NCBI GenBank assembly: GCA_021372575.1
Contig: JAJFUE010000060.1
Coordinates: 1-64,000 of the forward strand
Direction: 5' to 3'
DNA length: 64,000 nt
From: a bacterium
GTDB lineage: Bacteria; Sumerlaeota; Sumerlaeia; MVZB01
Made by a program: the position numbers and the translations under genes. This document shows, piece by piece, positions 1 through 7,652 of this stretch (the stretch's first letter is position 1; each line of letters opens with the position of its first letter). The notes beneath the pieces were generated by a model. The model was given only the letters and a program-made list of their open reading frames with translations, ran no database searches and had not been told where the DNA came from.

Positions 1-1
1 G

Positions 2-784
2 GGCTACATGACGAAGCCGCACGGGGCGGCGCCGCACAGCATCGGCGCGATCGCCTACACGCACGGGGCGGCGGTGCCCGCGATTTCGTCGCGGATCCCG
101 TCGAGCAAGCTCGGGATGATCGCGTTCGACTTCAACGCGCACGGCCACGAGGACGGGATGAAGCCGGAATACTACAAAAATCTGAGCGACACGAAACTGA
201 AGCAGTATTGGCTGCAGGGCTGGGAGAGCCGCGACACGTGCTACTTCCTCGGGATGTTCAAGCGCCTCATGCGGGCGATCGACTTCCTGACGCGGCAGCC
301 GGAGTGGGACGGCAAGGTGCTGGTCGTGTATGGCGGCAGCCAGGGCGGGGCGCAGGCGATCGCGGCCGCCGGGCTCGATTCGCGCGTCAGCTGCATCGTC
401 GCCGGAATCCCGGCCATGTGCGACCTGTCCGGCTGGGCGGCGCGCCGCATCGACGGCTGGCCGCACGCGATCAAGATCGACCGCAACTGGATGCCGGTGA
501 ATCCCAGGATCGCCGCGACGGTTCCGTATTATGATAACGATTACTTCGCGCGGCGGGTCAAGTGTGACGCGCTGTTCACGACGGGGCTGGTCGATCTCAC
601 GTGCCACCCGTGCTCGGTGATGGCGGCCTACAATTCGCTCGGCTCGGAGCGCAAGGAATTGCTGACATTCCCCAAATACGCGCACGTGTTCGGCGGCGAT
701 GCCCCCTCGCAAAGCAAGTCCGAGCAGTTTGTGAGGGAGAGCGCGGCGCGTGTAAGGGGTGAAACAAAATTGAATGAGCAATGA
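2..784 (+). CDS. acetyl xylan esterase-like alpha/beta hydrolase, 5' end cut by window edge
   Basis: The reading frame is open from the first bases of the window, so the N-terminus lies outside. About 260 residues are visible. They contain a nucleophile elbow GGSQGG, a later acidic segment GLVDLTCHP and a C-terminal histidine in YAHVFGG. These occur in the order Ser-Asp-His expected of the AXE1 (PF05448) acetyl xylan esterase / cephalosporin-C deacetylase family. Such enzymes remove acetyl groups from plant polysaccharides or oligosaccharides, which fits the neighbouring uronate genes. Usual members are 320 residues or more, consistent with a missing N-terminal third. The last codons and the stop run into an AATGAGCAATGAGTAATCAG-type low-complexity repeat. 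The exact substrate cannot be told from sequence. Confidence 0.8.
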   Translation, partial: GYMTKPHGAAPHSIGAIAYTHGAAVPAISSRIPSSKLGMIAFDFNAHGHEDGMKPEYYKNLSDTKLKQYWLQGWESRDTCYFLGMFKRLMRAIDFLTRQPEWDGKVLVVYGGSQGGAQAIAAAGLDSRVSCIVAGIPAMCDLSGWAARRIDGWPHAIKIDRNWMPVNPRIAATVPYYDNDYFARRVKCDALFTTGLVDLTCHPCSVMAAYNSLGSERKELLTFPKYAHVFGGDAPSQSKSEQFVRESAARVRGETKLNEQ

Positions 785-804
785 GTAATCAGCGATAAGC
801 AATA

Positions 805-837
805 AAAGAAGGCCGATCAAATCGACCGGCCTTCTTT
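805..837. terminator. bidirectional rho-independent terminator
   Basis: The stem AAAGAAGGCCG (805-815) pairs perfectly with CGGCCTTCTTT (827-837) across an 11-base loop. It has an A-run on one side and a T-run on the other, so it can terminate both converging transcripts, the esterase gene (+) and the SDR/uxaC operon (-). Confidence 0.8.
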
Positions 838-868
838 CATCATTCATCTTTCATCATTCATCATTTGT
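831..868. repeat. CATCTTTCATCATT heptamer-like repeat
   Basis: Tandem CATCATT / CATCTTT units fill the gap down to the SDR stop codon. Related units occur at 59785-59822 and 59881-59910. Confidence 0.75.
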
Positions 869-1714
869 TTACACGCCGCTAAAGGCGGAGAAGCCGCCGT
901 CGATCGGGAGGACGATGCCGGTGACGAACGAACTGGCGTCGCTGGCGAGCCAGACCAAGGCGCCGATCAGGTCGTCGGGCTCGCCGAAGTGGCCGACGGG
1001 GGTGTGGTCGATGATCGTGTTGCCGCGGGCCGAGAGGCTGCCGTCGGCGTTGGTGAGGAGCGCGCGGTTCTGGTTGGTGAGGAAGAAGCCCGGGGCGATG
1101 GCGTTGACACGGACCTTGCTTTTGGCGTCGCGGGCGAGATAGACGGCGAGCCATTGGGTAAAGTTGCTGACGGCGGCCTTGGCGGCGCTGTAGCCGGCGA
1201 TGCGGGTGAGCGGGCGCAGGGCGTTCATCGAGCTGACGTTGATGATCGTCGTCGGCGAGTCGCGCTTGGCCATGCGCTCGCCGATGACCTGCGCCGGCAG
1301 CATCGCGCCGGCGAACAGGTTGAGATCGACGACGCGCTTGAGGGCCGCCTCGTCGAGCTGGAAGAAGGTCTTGTCGGCCTGGACCGTGGCCGCCGGCATG
1401 TTGCCGCCGACGGCGCTGACGAGGATGTCGATGGGGCCCAATTTGGATTCGGTGGCGTCGGCGCAGGCGCGGATCGAGTCGGCCTTGGTGGCATCGACCT
1501 GGATGCCGATCGCTTCGATGCCGAGCGGTTTCAGACTTTCGGCCGCTTCAAGCGCCGCCTTTTCCGAGTAATCGGCGATCGCCACGCGCGCGCCGGCAAA
1601 GCCGAGTCCGCGCGCCATCGAGGCGCCCAGGACTCCGCCGCCGCCCAGCACGAGCGCGATTTTACCTTCAAGGCTGAAGGTTTTGTTGAACTGCTCACGA
1701 TTCGAGATTTCCAT
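869..1714 (-). CDS. SDR-family oxidoreductase, probable mannonate/fructuronate dehydrogenase
   Basis: A 281-residue classical short-chain dehydrogenase. The N-terminal NAD(P) site reads VLGGGGVLGASMARGL, the catalytic serine lies in INVSSMNALRP, and the active-site pair is the YSAAK motif (Y-x-x-x-K). The C-terminus has the usual LPIDGGFSA. The ATG at 1714 follows an AAGGGA ribosome site. The gene begins 10 bases after the stop of uxaC, so the two are co-transcribed. In uronate catabolism the step after UxaC is reduction of fructuronate to mannonate. SDR enzymes replace the unrelated UxuB family in several lineages, so that role is inferred from position rather than from a diagnostic motif. 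Other sugar-acid dehydrogenase activities are possible. Confidence 0.85.
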   Translation of the reverse strand: MEISNREQFNKTFSLEGKIALVLGGGGVLGASMARGLGFAGARVAIADYSEKAALEAAESLKPLGIEAIGIQVDATKADSIRACADATESKLGPIDILVSAVGGNMPAATVQADKTFFQLDEAALKRVVDLNLFAGAMLPAQVIGERMAKRDSPTTIINVSSMNALRPLTRIAGYSAAKAAVSNFTQWLAVYLARDAKSKVRVNAIAPGFFLTNQNRALLTNADGSLSARGNTIIDHTPVGHFGEPDDLIGALVWLASDASSFVTGIVLPIDGGFSAFSGV

Positions 1715-1724
1715 CACTGTTCCC

Positions 1725-3143
1725 TTATTTGGATTTGGGTAAATCAAACTTGAAGTAACGCGCGGCATTGTCGAAGCAGATGTCAGACACCATTGCGCCG
1801 ACCTGTTCCATGTCCGGCGGCAGCAGGCCCGACTCCATTTCCGCGCCGAGCAGGTTGCACAGGATGCGCCGGAAATATTCGTGGCGCACGAACGAGGTGA
1901 AGCTGCGCGAGTCGGTCAGCATGCCGACGAAGCGGCTGAGCAGGCCCATCGCCGACAGCGTGTTGAGCTGATCCTCGATGCCGCCCTTGTGGTCGAGGAA
2001 CCACCACGCCGGGCCCCATTGGATTTTGCCGGGCTCGGTGCCGTCCTGGAAGTTGCCGATCATGGCGGCGATCATCGCGTTGTCGCGCGGGTTGAGGTTG
2101 AAGAAGATCGTGCGCGCGAGCTTGTTTTCGGAATCGAGGCGGTCGAGGAACCGGGCCAGCGGCCGGGCAAAGTTGGCGTCGCCGATGGAGTCGAATCCGG
2201 CGTCAGGCCCGAGCAGCCGGAACATGCGCGAGTTGTTGTTGCGGATCGGGCCGAGGTGGAACTGCTGCGTCCAGCCGCGCGCGTGGTTCATTTCGGCGAA
2301 CTCGCGCAGCAGGGCCGACTTGAGGGCGATGGCCTCCATGCCGCGCAGCGCGGCGCCGGTGCGCAGCCGCGCGAAGATGCGGTGCGTTTCGGGCTTCGTC
2401 GTTTCGTCCGCATAGACGGACTCGAGTCCATGGTCGGACATCCGGCAGCCGTGCTTGTGGAAGTATTCGTGGCGGCGGTTGAGCGCCTCGAGGAGGTCGT
2501 CATAGCCGATGATATCGACGCCGGCGGCTTCGCCGAGCTTGTTCAGGTAGCGGTTGTAATCGGAAGTCGATTCGATCGCGAGCGCGCGGTCGGGGCGGAA
2601 CGTCGGGCAGACGCGGATGGGGAAGCTGCTGTCGGCCGCGATTTTCTGGTGGTATTGCAGGTTGTCACTGGGGTCGTCGGTCGTGCAGACGAGGACGACG
2701 TTGCTCTGCTTGAGCAGCCCGCGGCAGCTCATCGATGGGTCGGCGAGCTTTTCGGCGCACCGGTCCCAGATCGAGCGCGCGGTGGCCGGGCTGAGCATTT
2801 CGTCGATACCGAAGTAGCGCTTGAGCTCCAGGTGCGCCCAGTGATGGAGCGGGTTGCGCAACATGGCCGGCATCGTTTCGGCCCATTTTTCGAATTTTTC
2901 GTAATCGCTGGCGTCGCCGGTGATGAAGCGCTCGTCGATCCCGTTGGTGCGCATGGCGCGCCATTTATAGTGGTCGCCGGAGAGCCAGAGCTCGGTCAGG
3001 TTGGACCATTTTTTGTCGGCGGCGATCTCGGCCGGGGAGAGATGGCTGTGGAAATCGAGGATTGGCCGGGACTCGGCGAAATTGTGGTAGAGCTCCCTCG
3101 CGGTGGGGTTGCTCAGGAGGAAATCATCGTTTAACCAGGTCAT
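1725..3143 (-). CDS. uxaC: glucuronate isomerase
   Basis: The 472-residue product has the length and motifs of UxaC (amidohydrolase superfamily): an early metal-binding DFHSHLSP segment, the LWLSGDHYKWRAMR block, VCTTDDPSDNL and the HEYFHKHGCR/SDHGL region. It interconverts D-glucuronate and D-fructuronate (or galacturonate and tagaturonate) in the cytoplasm. The ATG at 3143 is preceded by GGAAGG. An in-frame upstream codon would add 18 non-conserved residues and is rejected. With the following SDR gene it forms a two-gene uronate module next to a deacetylase, suggesting use of pectin or glucuronoxylan breakdown products. Confidence 0.93.
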   Translation of the reverse strand: MTWLNDDFLLSNPTARELYHNFAESRPILDFHSHLSPAEIAADKKWSNLTELWLSGDHYKWRAMRTNGIDERFITGDASDYEKFEKWAETMPAMLRNPLHHWAHLELKRYFGIDEMLSPATARSIWDRCAEKLADPSMSCRGLLKQSNVVLVCTTDDPSDNLQYHQKIAADSSFPIRVCPTFRPDRALAIESTSDYNRYLNKLGEAAGVDIIGYDDLLEALNRRHEYFHKHGCRMSDHGLESVYADETTKPETHRIFARLRTGAALRGMEAIALKSALLREFAEMNHARGWTQQFHLGPIRNNNSRMFRLLGPDAGFDSIGDANFARPLARFLDRLDSENKLARTIFFNLNPRDNAMIAAMIGNFQDGTEPGKIQWGPAWWFLDHKGGIEDQLNTLSAMGLLSRFVGMLTDSRSFTSFVRHEYFRRILCNLLGAEMESGLLPPDMEQVGAMVSDICFDNAARYFKFDLPKSK

Positions 3144-3503
3144 TGGTGGAACCTTCCCGGACGTGCCCCACGGCCCCCGAGAGCCGTCGGGAGTCAAACG
3201 AATGCTTTGCGGTTTTTTGGACCCTAACCCCGCCTATGAAAGCCTGTCAAATCATAGCTTGGCGGGATGGAAAGTCAAGAAGACTGGTTGATCGTGAATC
3301 GCGGATCGTGAATCGTGGATCGGAACGGACAAAGGGCCCAAGGGACGAAAAGGACCAAAAAGACATTGAAATCGAACCACGATTCACGTTCCACGATGCA
3401 CGTCCATGCTTGGCATCGGGGCGATTTCTGATAAAATGGGTTTGTGCGCGCAGGTTCGGGATGGTCGTATTCGTTGAGAGCACAGCAAAGGAGAAACTGA
3501 GGA
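3144..3503. other. divergent intergenic region with short direct/inverted repeats
   Basis: No gene is seen. Units of the form ATCGTGAATCG / GATCGTGGATCGG lie at about 3288-3328, and their inverted counterparts (CCACGATTCACGTTCCACGA) at about 3377-3396. They flank a short A-rich GGACGAAAAGGACCAAAAAG stretch. The region holds the yugP promoter and must hold the promoter of uxaC, which I cannot place. Confidence 0.5.
3410..3437 (+). promoter_or_regulatory. sigma-70 type promoter of the YugP-like gene
   Basis: TTGGCA, 16 bases, TAAAAT. It lies about 65 bases upstream of the start codon, which has AAAGGAG as ribosome site. Confidence 0.5.
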
Positions 3504-4232
3504 ATGATTTACGACTACAGATATTTGCTGTTTGTCATGCTGCCAAGCCTGTTGCTGGCGTTGTGGGCGCAGGGGCGGGTGCAGCATGCGTTCAAAAAAT
3601 ACAGCCGCATTCGCTCGAGTTCAGGCATGACCGGTGCCGAGGCAGCGGCCGTCATGCTTAGGAATGCGGGTTTGAGTTCGGCCGTAAACTCATACAAGGG
3701 TGACCCATTGCATGGGTATGAGGTACACATCGAGCGCATTGGCGGGTTCCTGAGCGACCACTATGACCCGCGCGCGAAAGTATTGCGGTTGAGCCCGGAA
3801 GTTTACGACAGCGACAGCCTGGCGGCCGTTGGCATTGCCTGCCACGAGGCCGGGCACGCCGTGCAGGACGCGACACAATACGCGCCGCTGACGCTGCGCA
3901 ACGCGATCGTGCCGACGGCCAATATCGGCTCGCAGCTGGGGTTCTGGCTGGTCGTCATCGGCCTGTTCATGCACGCCTTGACGCTGGCATGGCTCGGCGT
4001 GATCCTGTTCGCGTCGGTTGTGGTGTTCCAGATCGTGAACCTGCCGGTGGAGTTCAACGCGTCGCGCCGCGCCAAGCAGATGCTGCCGGCGCTCGGGATC
4101 ATTTCCGGCCGCGAGGAATCGAAGGCGATCAACCAGGTGCTCGACGCGGCGGCGATGACATACGTGGCCGCGACGGTCGGCGCGCTGTTGCAACTGCTCT
4201 ATTTCATTTCGCTGCTGAATAGAAGAAACTAA
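3504..4232 (+). CDS. YugP-type membrane zinc metallopeptidase
   Basis: A 242-residue protein of the neutral zinc metallopeptidase family PF04298 (B. subtilis YugP). The first 20 residues form a membrane anchor, the zinc-binding motif HEAGH is at residues 114-118, and two to three hydrophobic helices follow (about 140-180 and 215-235). The downstream segment FNASRRAKQML supplies the usual post-helix conserved block. The start at 3504 has a strong AAAGGAG ten bases upstream. Family members act at the inner membrane; their substrates are not established. It appears to be monocistronic, with its own promoter and terminator. Confidence 0.88.
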   Translation: MIYDYRYLLFVMLPSLLLALWAQGRVQHAFKKYSRIRSSSGMTGAEAAAVMLRNAGLSSAVNSYKGDPLHGYEVHIERIGGFLSDHYDPRAKVLRLSPEVYDSDSLAAVGIACHEAGHAVQDATQYAPLTLRNAIVPTANIGSQLGFWLVVIGLFMHALTLAWLGVILFASVVVFQIVNLPVEFNASRRAKQMLPALGIISGREESKAINQVLDAAAMTYVAATVGALLQLLYFISLLNRRN

Positions 4233-4236
4233 ATCA

Positions 4237-4345
4237 GTGCTGAGTCCTGAGTGCTGAGTCCTGAGTGTGATGCGCTCGGGACTCTTTTCTTTGTGCCGGG
4301 CGAAGGATGTTTTTACGCCAAGACGCCAAGGGCGCCAAGGTATAT
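4237..4345. repeat. CTGAGTCCTGAGTGCT array followed by CGCCAAG array
   Basis: CTGAGTS heptamers (4242-4268) run directly after the yugP stop codon. A second array of ACGCCAAG / GCGCCAAGG units follows at about 4314-4341. The first family recurs at 15101-15139, 54478-54496, 58914-58935 and 63841-63868. Confidence 0.7.
4256..4288 (+). terminator. terminator built from the CTGAGTCC repeat
   Basis: GAGTCCTGAG (4256-4265) pairs with CTCGGGACTC (4275-4284) with one T-G wobble, followed by TTTTCTTT. The left arm is a repeat unit. Confidence 0.65.
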
Positions 4346-4387
4346 ACTCACGTTCCAGAAGTAAACAGCTCTCGAGGCAAATAGATT

Positions 4388-5143
4388 ATGGATAAAGAAG
4401 AATTTGATCGGCTTCGCCTGAACGCGATTCAGAACGCGCTTGAGCATGAGGATGACCCGGCCCGAATTGCGGATCTATACACTGCACTGGGATCTCAGCA
4501 ACTAAATGACATCATGGTGCGTCTGATGCAGCTTGGATTTCTTGATGAGCGCGCGTTGGAAACGGCGCAAATCAGTTTCGTCAAGTCACTCGGGCTCTAT
4601 CCGAACAATCTTAGTGCCAGGAACCATTTGGCCGCGCTATGCCTGATTCGGGGAGATAATCCGTCCGAAGCCCTGGTTTATTTGGAGGAAATACCGAACC
4701 CGATTGCCCAATGCAGGCCGGAGGGTGACCGGGATCTGATCGCGCCAATTCATGTTGAACCTCGTCTGAAGCTTTCGGATCAGGATCGACAGAAACTGAA
4801 TGAGATCATGAAACCCGAGCTCCAGAAAAACCCCTTCTCGATTCAGTCTTTCGAATGCGCGCGGCTCGTGCTCAGGGGTATTGCGCTTTATATGTCGGGC
4901 GGTTCCGAGTGGGAAAAAACGATCGACGCCGCATTCAAAGAACCTGGCGCCGAGGAACTATTTCCGTCGGTGCTTTCGATTTGGGTCATGATTTCGATCA
5001 AACAAAGACTGGGAGAGGACTCATGCCAGGATCTTCGGGCTGTTTTGAATAAATATCATGAAACTTCGAGGCAAAGAATGCAGCGAATGTTCGATATTTA
5101 TAAAAAGTATCGCCGCAAGGACGATTCGGAAACCAGTGATTGA
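4388..5143 (+). CDS. hypothetical helical protein
   Basis: A 251-residue protein not recognised. It is soluble, without signal peptide or membrane segment, rich in Leu, Arg, Glu and Asp, and predicted mostly helical. The section LYPNNLSARNHLAALCLIRGDNPSEALVYLEEI looks like one TPR-type helical hairpin. GC is clearly lower than in the neighbouring genes and there is no clear ribosome site, only a weak GAGG at about 4372. It stands alone between two repeat-filled gaps, so transfer into this locus is plausible. Confidence 0.6.
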   Translation: MDKEEFDRLRLNAIQNALEHEDDPARIADLYTALGSQQLNDIMVRLMQLGFLDERALETAQISFVKSLGLYPNNLSARNHLAALCLIRGDNPSEALVYLEEIPNPIAQCRPEGDRDLIAPIHVEPRLKLSDQDRQKLNEIMKPELQKNPFSIQSFECARLVLRGIALYMSGGSEWEKTIDAAFKEPGAEELFPSVLSIWVMISIKQRLGEDSCQDLRAVLNKYHETSRQRMQRMFDIYKKYRRKDDSETSD

Positions 5144-5791
5144 TCCGCGCCTTGGGCGCTCTGGGTGCGAGCGTTGGGAAGAGCGCATTTAAAATGTGGA
5201 TTATGTGTCCATGTATGAAACGGGATGATCGAACCGGTAAACCGGTTCTCAATTTGATGCGACGTGTCCGGGGGTTGGTTTGTCGAACAAGTTCTCCAAA
5301 CCAACCCCCGGCTTGGAGATCGAACCGCTTCGCGGTTCAAAAACAAAATTTATTCACGTAACCTTCGGACCAGATTTGAGAAACACATCCGAGCCCTGAA
5401 GGAGCGACATAGTTTTTACACGCGCGTTCCACTATGTCGCCACTTCAGGGCTCGGAGGAAAGATGATGGCATCTGACCCAGGGTTGCGCTCGCTGTGTTC
5501 GCTTACCCTGGGCTGTTTGGACCAGGTCAGCCTTTCAGGCTGAGCACAAAACACTCTAAACACGTACGGGGTTTCGCCCCAGGCTGGGATGAGTCGCGCC
5601 TTCGGCGATTTGGATGCGAGTTTTGCCCGTGGAAAACAGGAAAGACATTTTCGTGTCTTTCGTGCCCGGTTTCGTGAATTTCGTGACCTGAATTTGCTCC
5701 GGTTTTTCAATGATTCGGAATTTCTTTTCCGGTATGATTCGAATTTGTTTCGGATTTCGCATTTCTGAATGATTCGGATGGATTGACTCAC
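5144..5791. repeat. 648-bp gene-free region packed with hairpin repeats
   Basis: Elements in order: GAACCGG-TAAA-CCGGTTC (5231-5248); a GGGGGTTGGTTTG...CAAACCAACCCCC stem (5271-5309); GAACCGC-TTC-GCGGTTC (5322-5338); a long stem CGAGCCCTGAAG...CTTCAGGGCTCGG (5390-5457) that encloses a second pair CGACATAGT/ACTATGTCG; CCCAGGGT...ACCCTGGG (5477-5513); a GGTCAGCC/GGCTGAGC stem (5525-5545); a TTTCGTG array (5645-5690); and an AATTCGAAATCCG-type array (5690-5775). No coding capacity is seen. The trpE promoter must be in here. Confidence 0.75.
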
Positions 5792-7291
5792 ATGCCACTC
5801 ACGATTCGGCCCGATTACTCTGAGTTCCTCAAACGCTGCCGGCAGGGCAACCTGATCCCGGTGTGGGCCGAAATCCTGGCCGATATGGAAACGCCCGTCT
5901 CGGTGTTCAAGAAACTGGCCGGGGCCGAGTATGCATTCCTGCTGGAGTCGGTCGAACAGGGCGAGGCGCTCGGGCGCTATTCGTTCATCGGGTACGATCC
6001 GTCGGTCGTGATCCGCTGCCGCGGCAACGAGATCAATGTCTCCTATCACGGCGTGGATGAAGCGGTCGTTGAGACGACCGAAAATCCGCTGCATTTCCTG
6101 CGCGAGTTCATGCAGCGCTACAAGCCGGCGCGCGACTCCGAACTGCCTCCGTTCATCGGCGGCGCGGTCGGATACATCGCCTACGACATGGTGCGGCAGT
6201 TCGAGCGGCTGCCGGATTCAAATCCCGATGATTTGAAGCTGCCGGACGCGATCTTCATGATCGCCGACACGCTCGCGGTCTTCGATCACGTGCGGCACCG
6301 GACGATTCTGCTGGCGAACGCGCACGTGCTTGGCGACCCACGCGCGGCTTACGACCAGGCGATCCACAAGATCGAGGTCATGGCCGAGAAGCTGCGGGCG
6401 CGCCGCCTCGAGGTCGAAGATGAAACCGCGGGCCAGACCGAGGCCGCCGAGCCCAACGGGATGACATCCAACCTGACGCGCGCCGAATTCGAAAGCGGCG
6501 TCGAGCGGATCAAGGAATACATCCACGCCGGCGACGCGTTCCAGGTGGTGTACAGCCAGCGGTTCAGCAAGCCGTACAACGGCGACCCGTTCGACATTTA
6601 CCGCGCGCTGCGCGCGATCAACCCGTCGCCTTACATGTTCTACCTGAAGATGGGCGACCTGAGGCTGGCCGGGTCGAGTCCGGAGATCCTCGTGCGCGTG
6701 AGCGGTGACGAGGTCAACGTGCGGCCGATCGCGGGGAGCCGCCCGCGCGGCGCGACGCCCGAGGAAGACGTGCGGCTCGAAAAGGAATTGCTCGCCGACC
6801 CCAAGGAATGCGCCGAGCACATCATGCTGGTCGATCTCGGGCGCAACGACGTCGGCCGCGTGAGCCGCCCCGGCACCGTGCGCGTCGATGAGTTGATGAT
6901 CGTTGAGCGCTACAGCCATATCATGCACATCGTCTCGAACGTGCTCGGGAACCTCAAGGCCGGCTGTGATTCGCTCGACGCGCTGGAGGCGTGCTTCCCG
7001 GCTGGGACGCTCAGCGGCGCGCCGAAGATTCGCGCCATGGAGATTATTGACGAAGTGGAGAATTTGCGGCGCGGGCCGTACGGCGGTTCAGTCGGTTACC
7101 TGAGCTTCGACGGCAACCTCGACGCGTGCATCACGATCCGCACGTGCGTGATCCGCAACCAGCGCGTCTATGTGCAGGCCGGCGCGGGCATCGTCGCCGA
7201 CAGCGTGCCCGCGACCGAATTCGAAGAGACCTGCAACAAGGCCAAGGCGCTATTAAAAGCGGTCGAAATGGCCGAGCGCGGGCTGGAGTAG
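5792..7291 (+). CDS. trpE: anthranilate synthase component I
   Basis: A 499-residue chorismate-utilising enzyme. The N-terminal domain carries the LLES motif (AFLLESVEQGEALGRYSFIG) associated with tryptophan feedback. The C-terminal catalytic domain has GDAFQVVYSQRF, the PIAGSRPRG block, CAEHIMLVDLGRNDVGRV, the AGTLSGAPKIRAME loop and GGSVGYLSFDG. It converts chorismate plus ammonia or glutamine to anthranilate. The ATG at 5792 is preferred over a TTG three codons upstream. No trpG or other trp gene follows; the next 360 bases are repeats, so the glutaminase subunit must be encoded elsewhere. A PabB function is less likely because of the LLES motif. Confidence 0.92.
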   Translation: MPLTIRPDYSEFLKRCRQGNLIPVWAEILADMETPVSVFKKLAGAEYAFLLESVEQGEALGRYSFIGYDPSVVIRCRGNEINVSYHGVDEAVVETTENPLHFLREFMQRYKPARDSELPPFIGGAVGYIAYDMVRQFERLPDSNPDDLKLPDAIFMIADTLAVFDHVRHRTILLANAHVLGDPRAAYDQAIHKIEVMAEKLRARRLEVEDETAGQTEAAEPNGMTSNLTRAEFESGVERIKEYIHAGDAFQVVYSQRFSKPYNGDPFDIYRALRAINPSPYMFYLKMGDLRLAGSSPEILVRVSGDEVNVRPIAGSRPRGATPEEDVRLEKELLADPKECAEHIMLVDLGRNDVGRVSRPGTVRVDELMIVERYSHIMHIVSNVLGNLKAGCDSLDALEACFPAGTLSGAPKIRAMEIIDEVENLRRGPYGGSVGYLSFDGNLDACITIRTCVIRNQRVYVQAGAGIVADSVPATEFEETCNKAKALLKAVEMAERGLE

Positions 7292-7652
7292 GCCGCATTC
7301 CCGTAAGTGTACAGCATGGGTAAGCTGGTTGTAACCGAGTGGCGGTGTCAACCAGAGCGCCGAAGGCGCGAGAGATAACAGCCTGGGGCAAAGCGAAGCG
7401 GCGCCCCAGGATAAGAACACCAAGAAAAAGGGAGCGCTGAAGGCGCGAAAGAAATGTATGCAGCTGGTTTCTTCCGCTCTTTCAGAGCTCCCGGAAAATT
7501 GCGCCTGACCTGGGGCGTCGCTTCGCTTTGCCCCAGGCTATTTTCTTGTTGCGCTTTCAGCGCGCGCGTTCCACCGGACCCGCGGAATTTACGATTACGG
7601 GCACGAACGAATGTGATGCCGCGTTTGGCAAACGCGGCCTACAGGGGATGGC
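7292..7652. repeat. hairpin repeats between trpE and the vWA cluster
   Basis: No gene. A CCTGGGGC...GCCCCAGG element occurs twice in opposite orientation (7382-7410 and 7509-7540). GCGCCGAAGGCGCGA units accompany it (about 7356 and 7437). The second copy is followed by CTATTTTCTT and could end trpE transcription. A related GGCCTACAG pair lies at 7638-7660, touching the 3' end of the next gene. Confidence 0.7.

Noticed and set aside
1881-3134. Long plus-strand open frame opposite uxaC
   Set aside because: Same GC-driven antisense effect; uxaC motifs on the other strand are unambiguous.
5144-5791. trp leader peptide/attenuator or T-box upstream of trpE
   Set aside because: No short frame with tandem Trp codons and no T-box sequence; the hairpins present are dispersed repeats found elsewhere.
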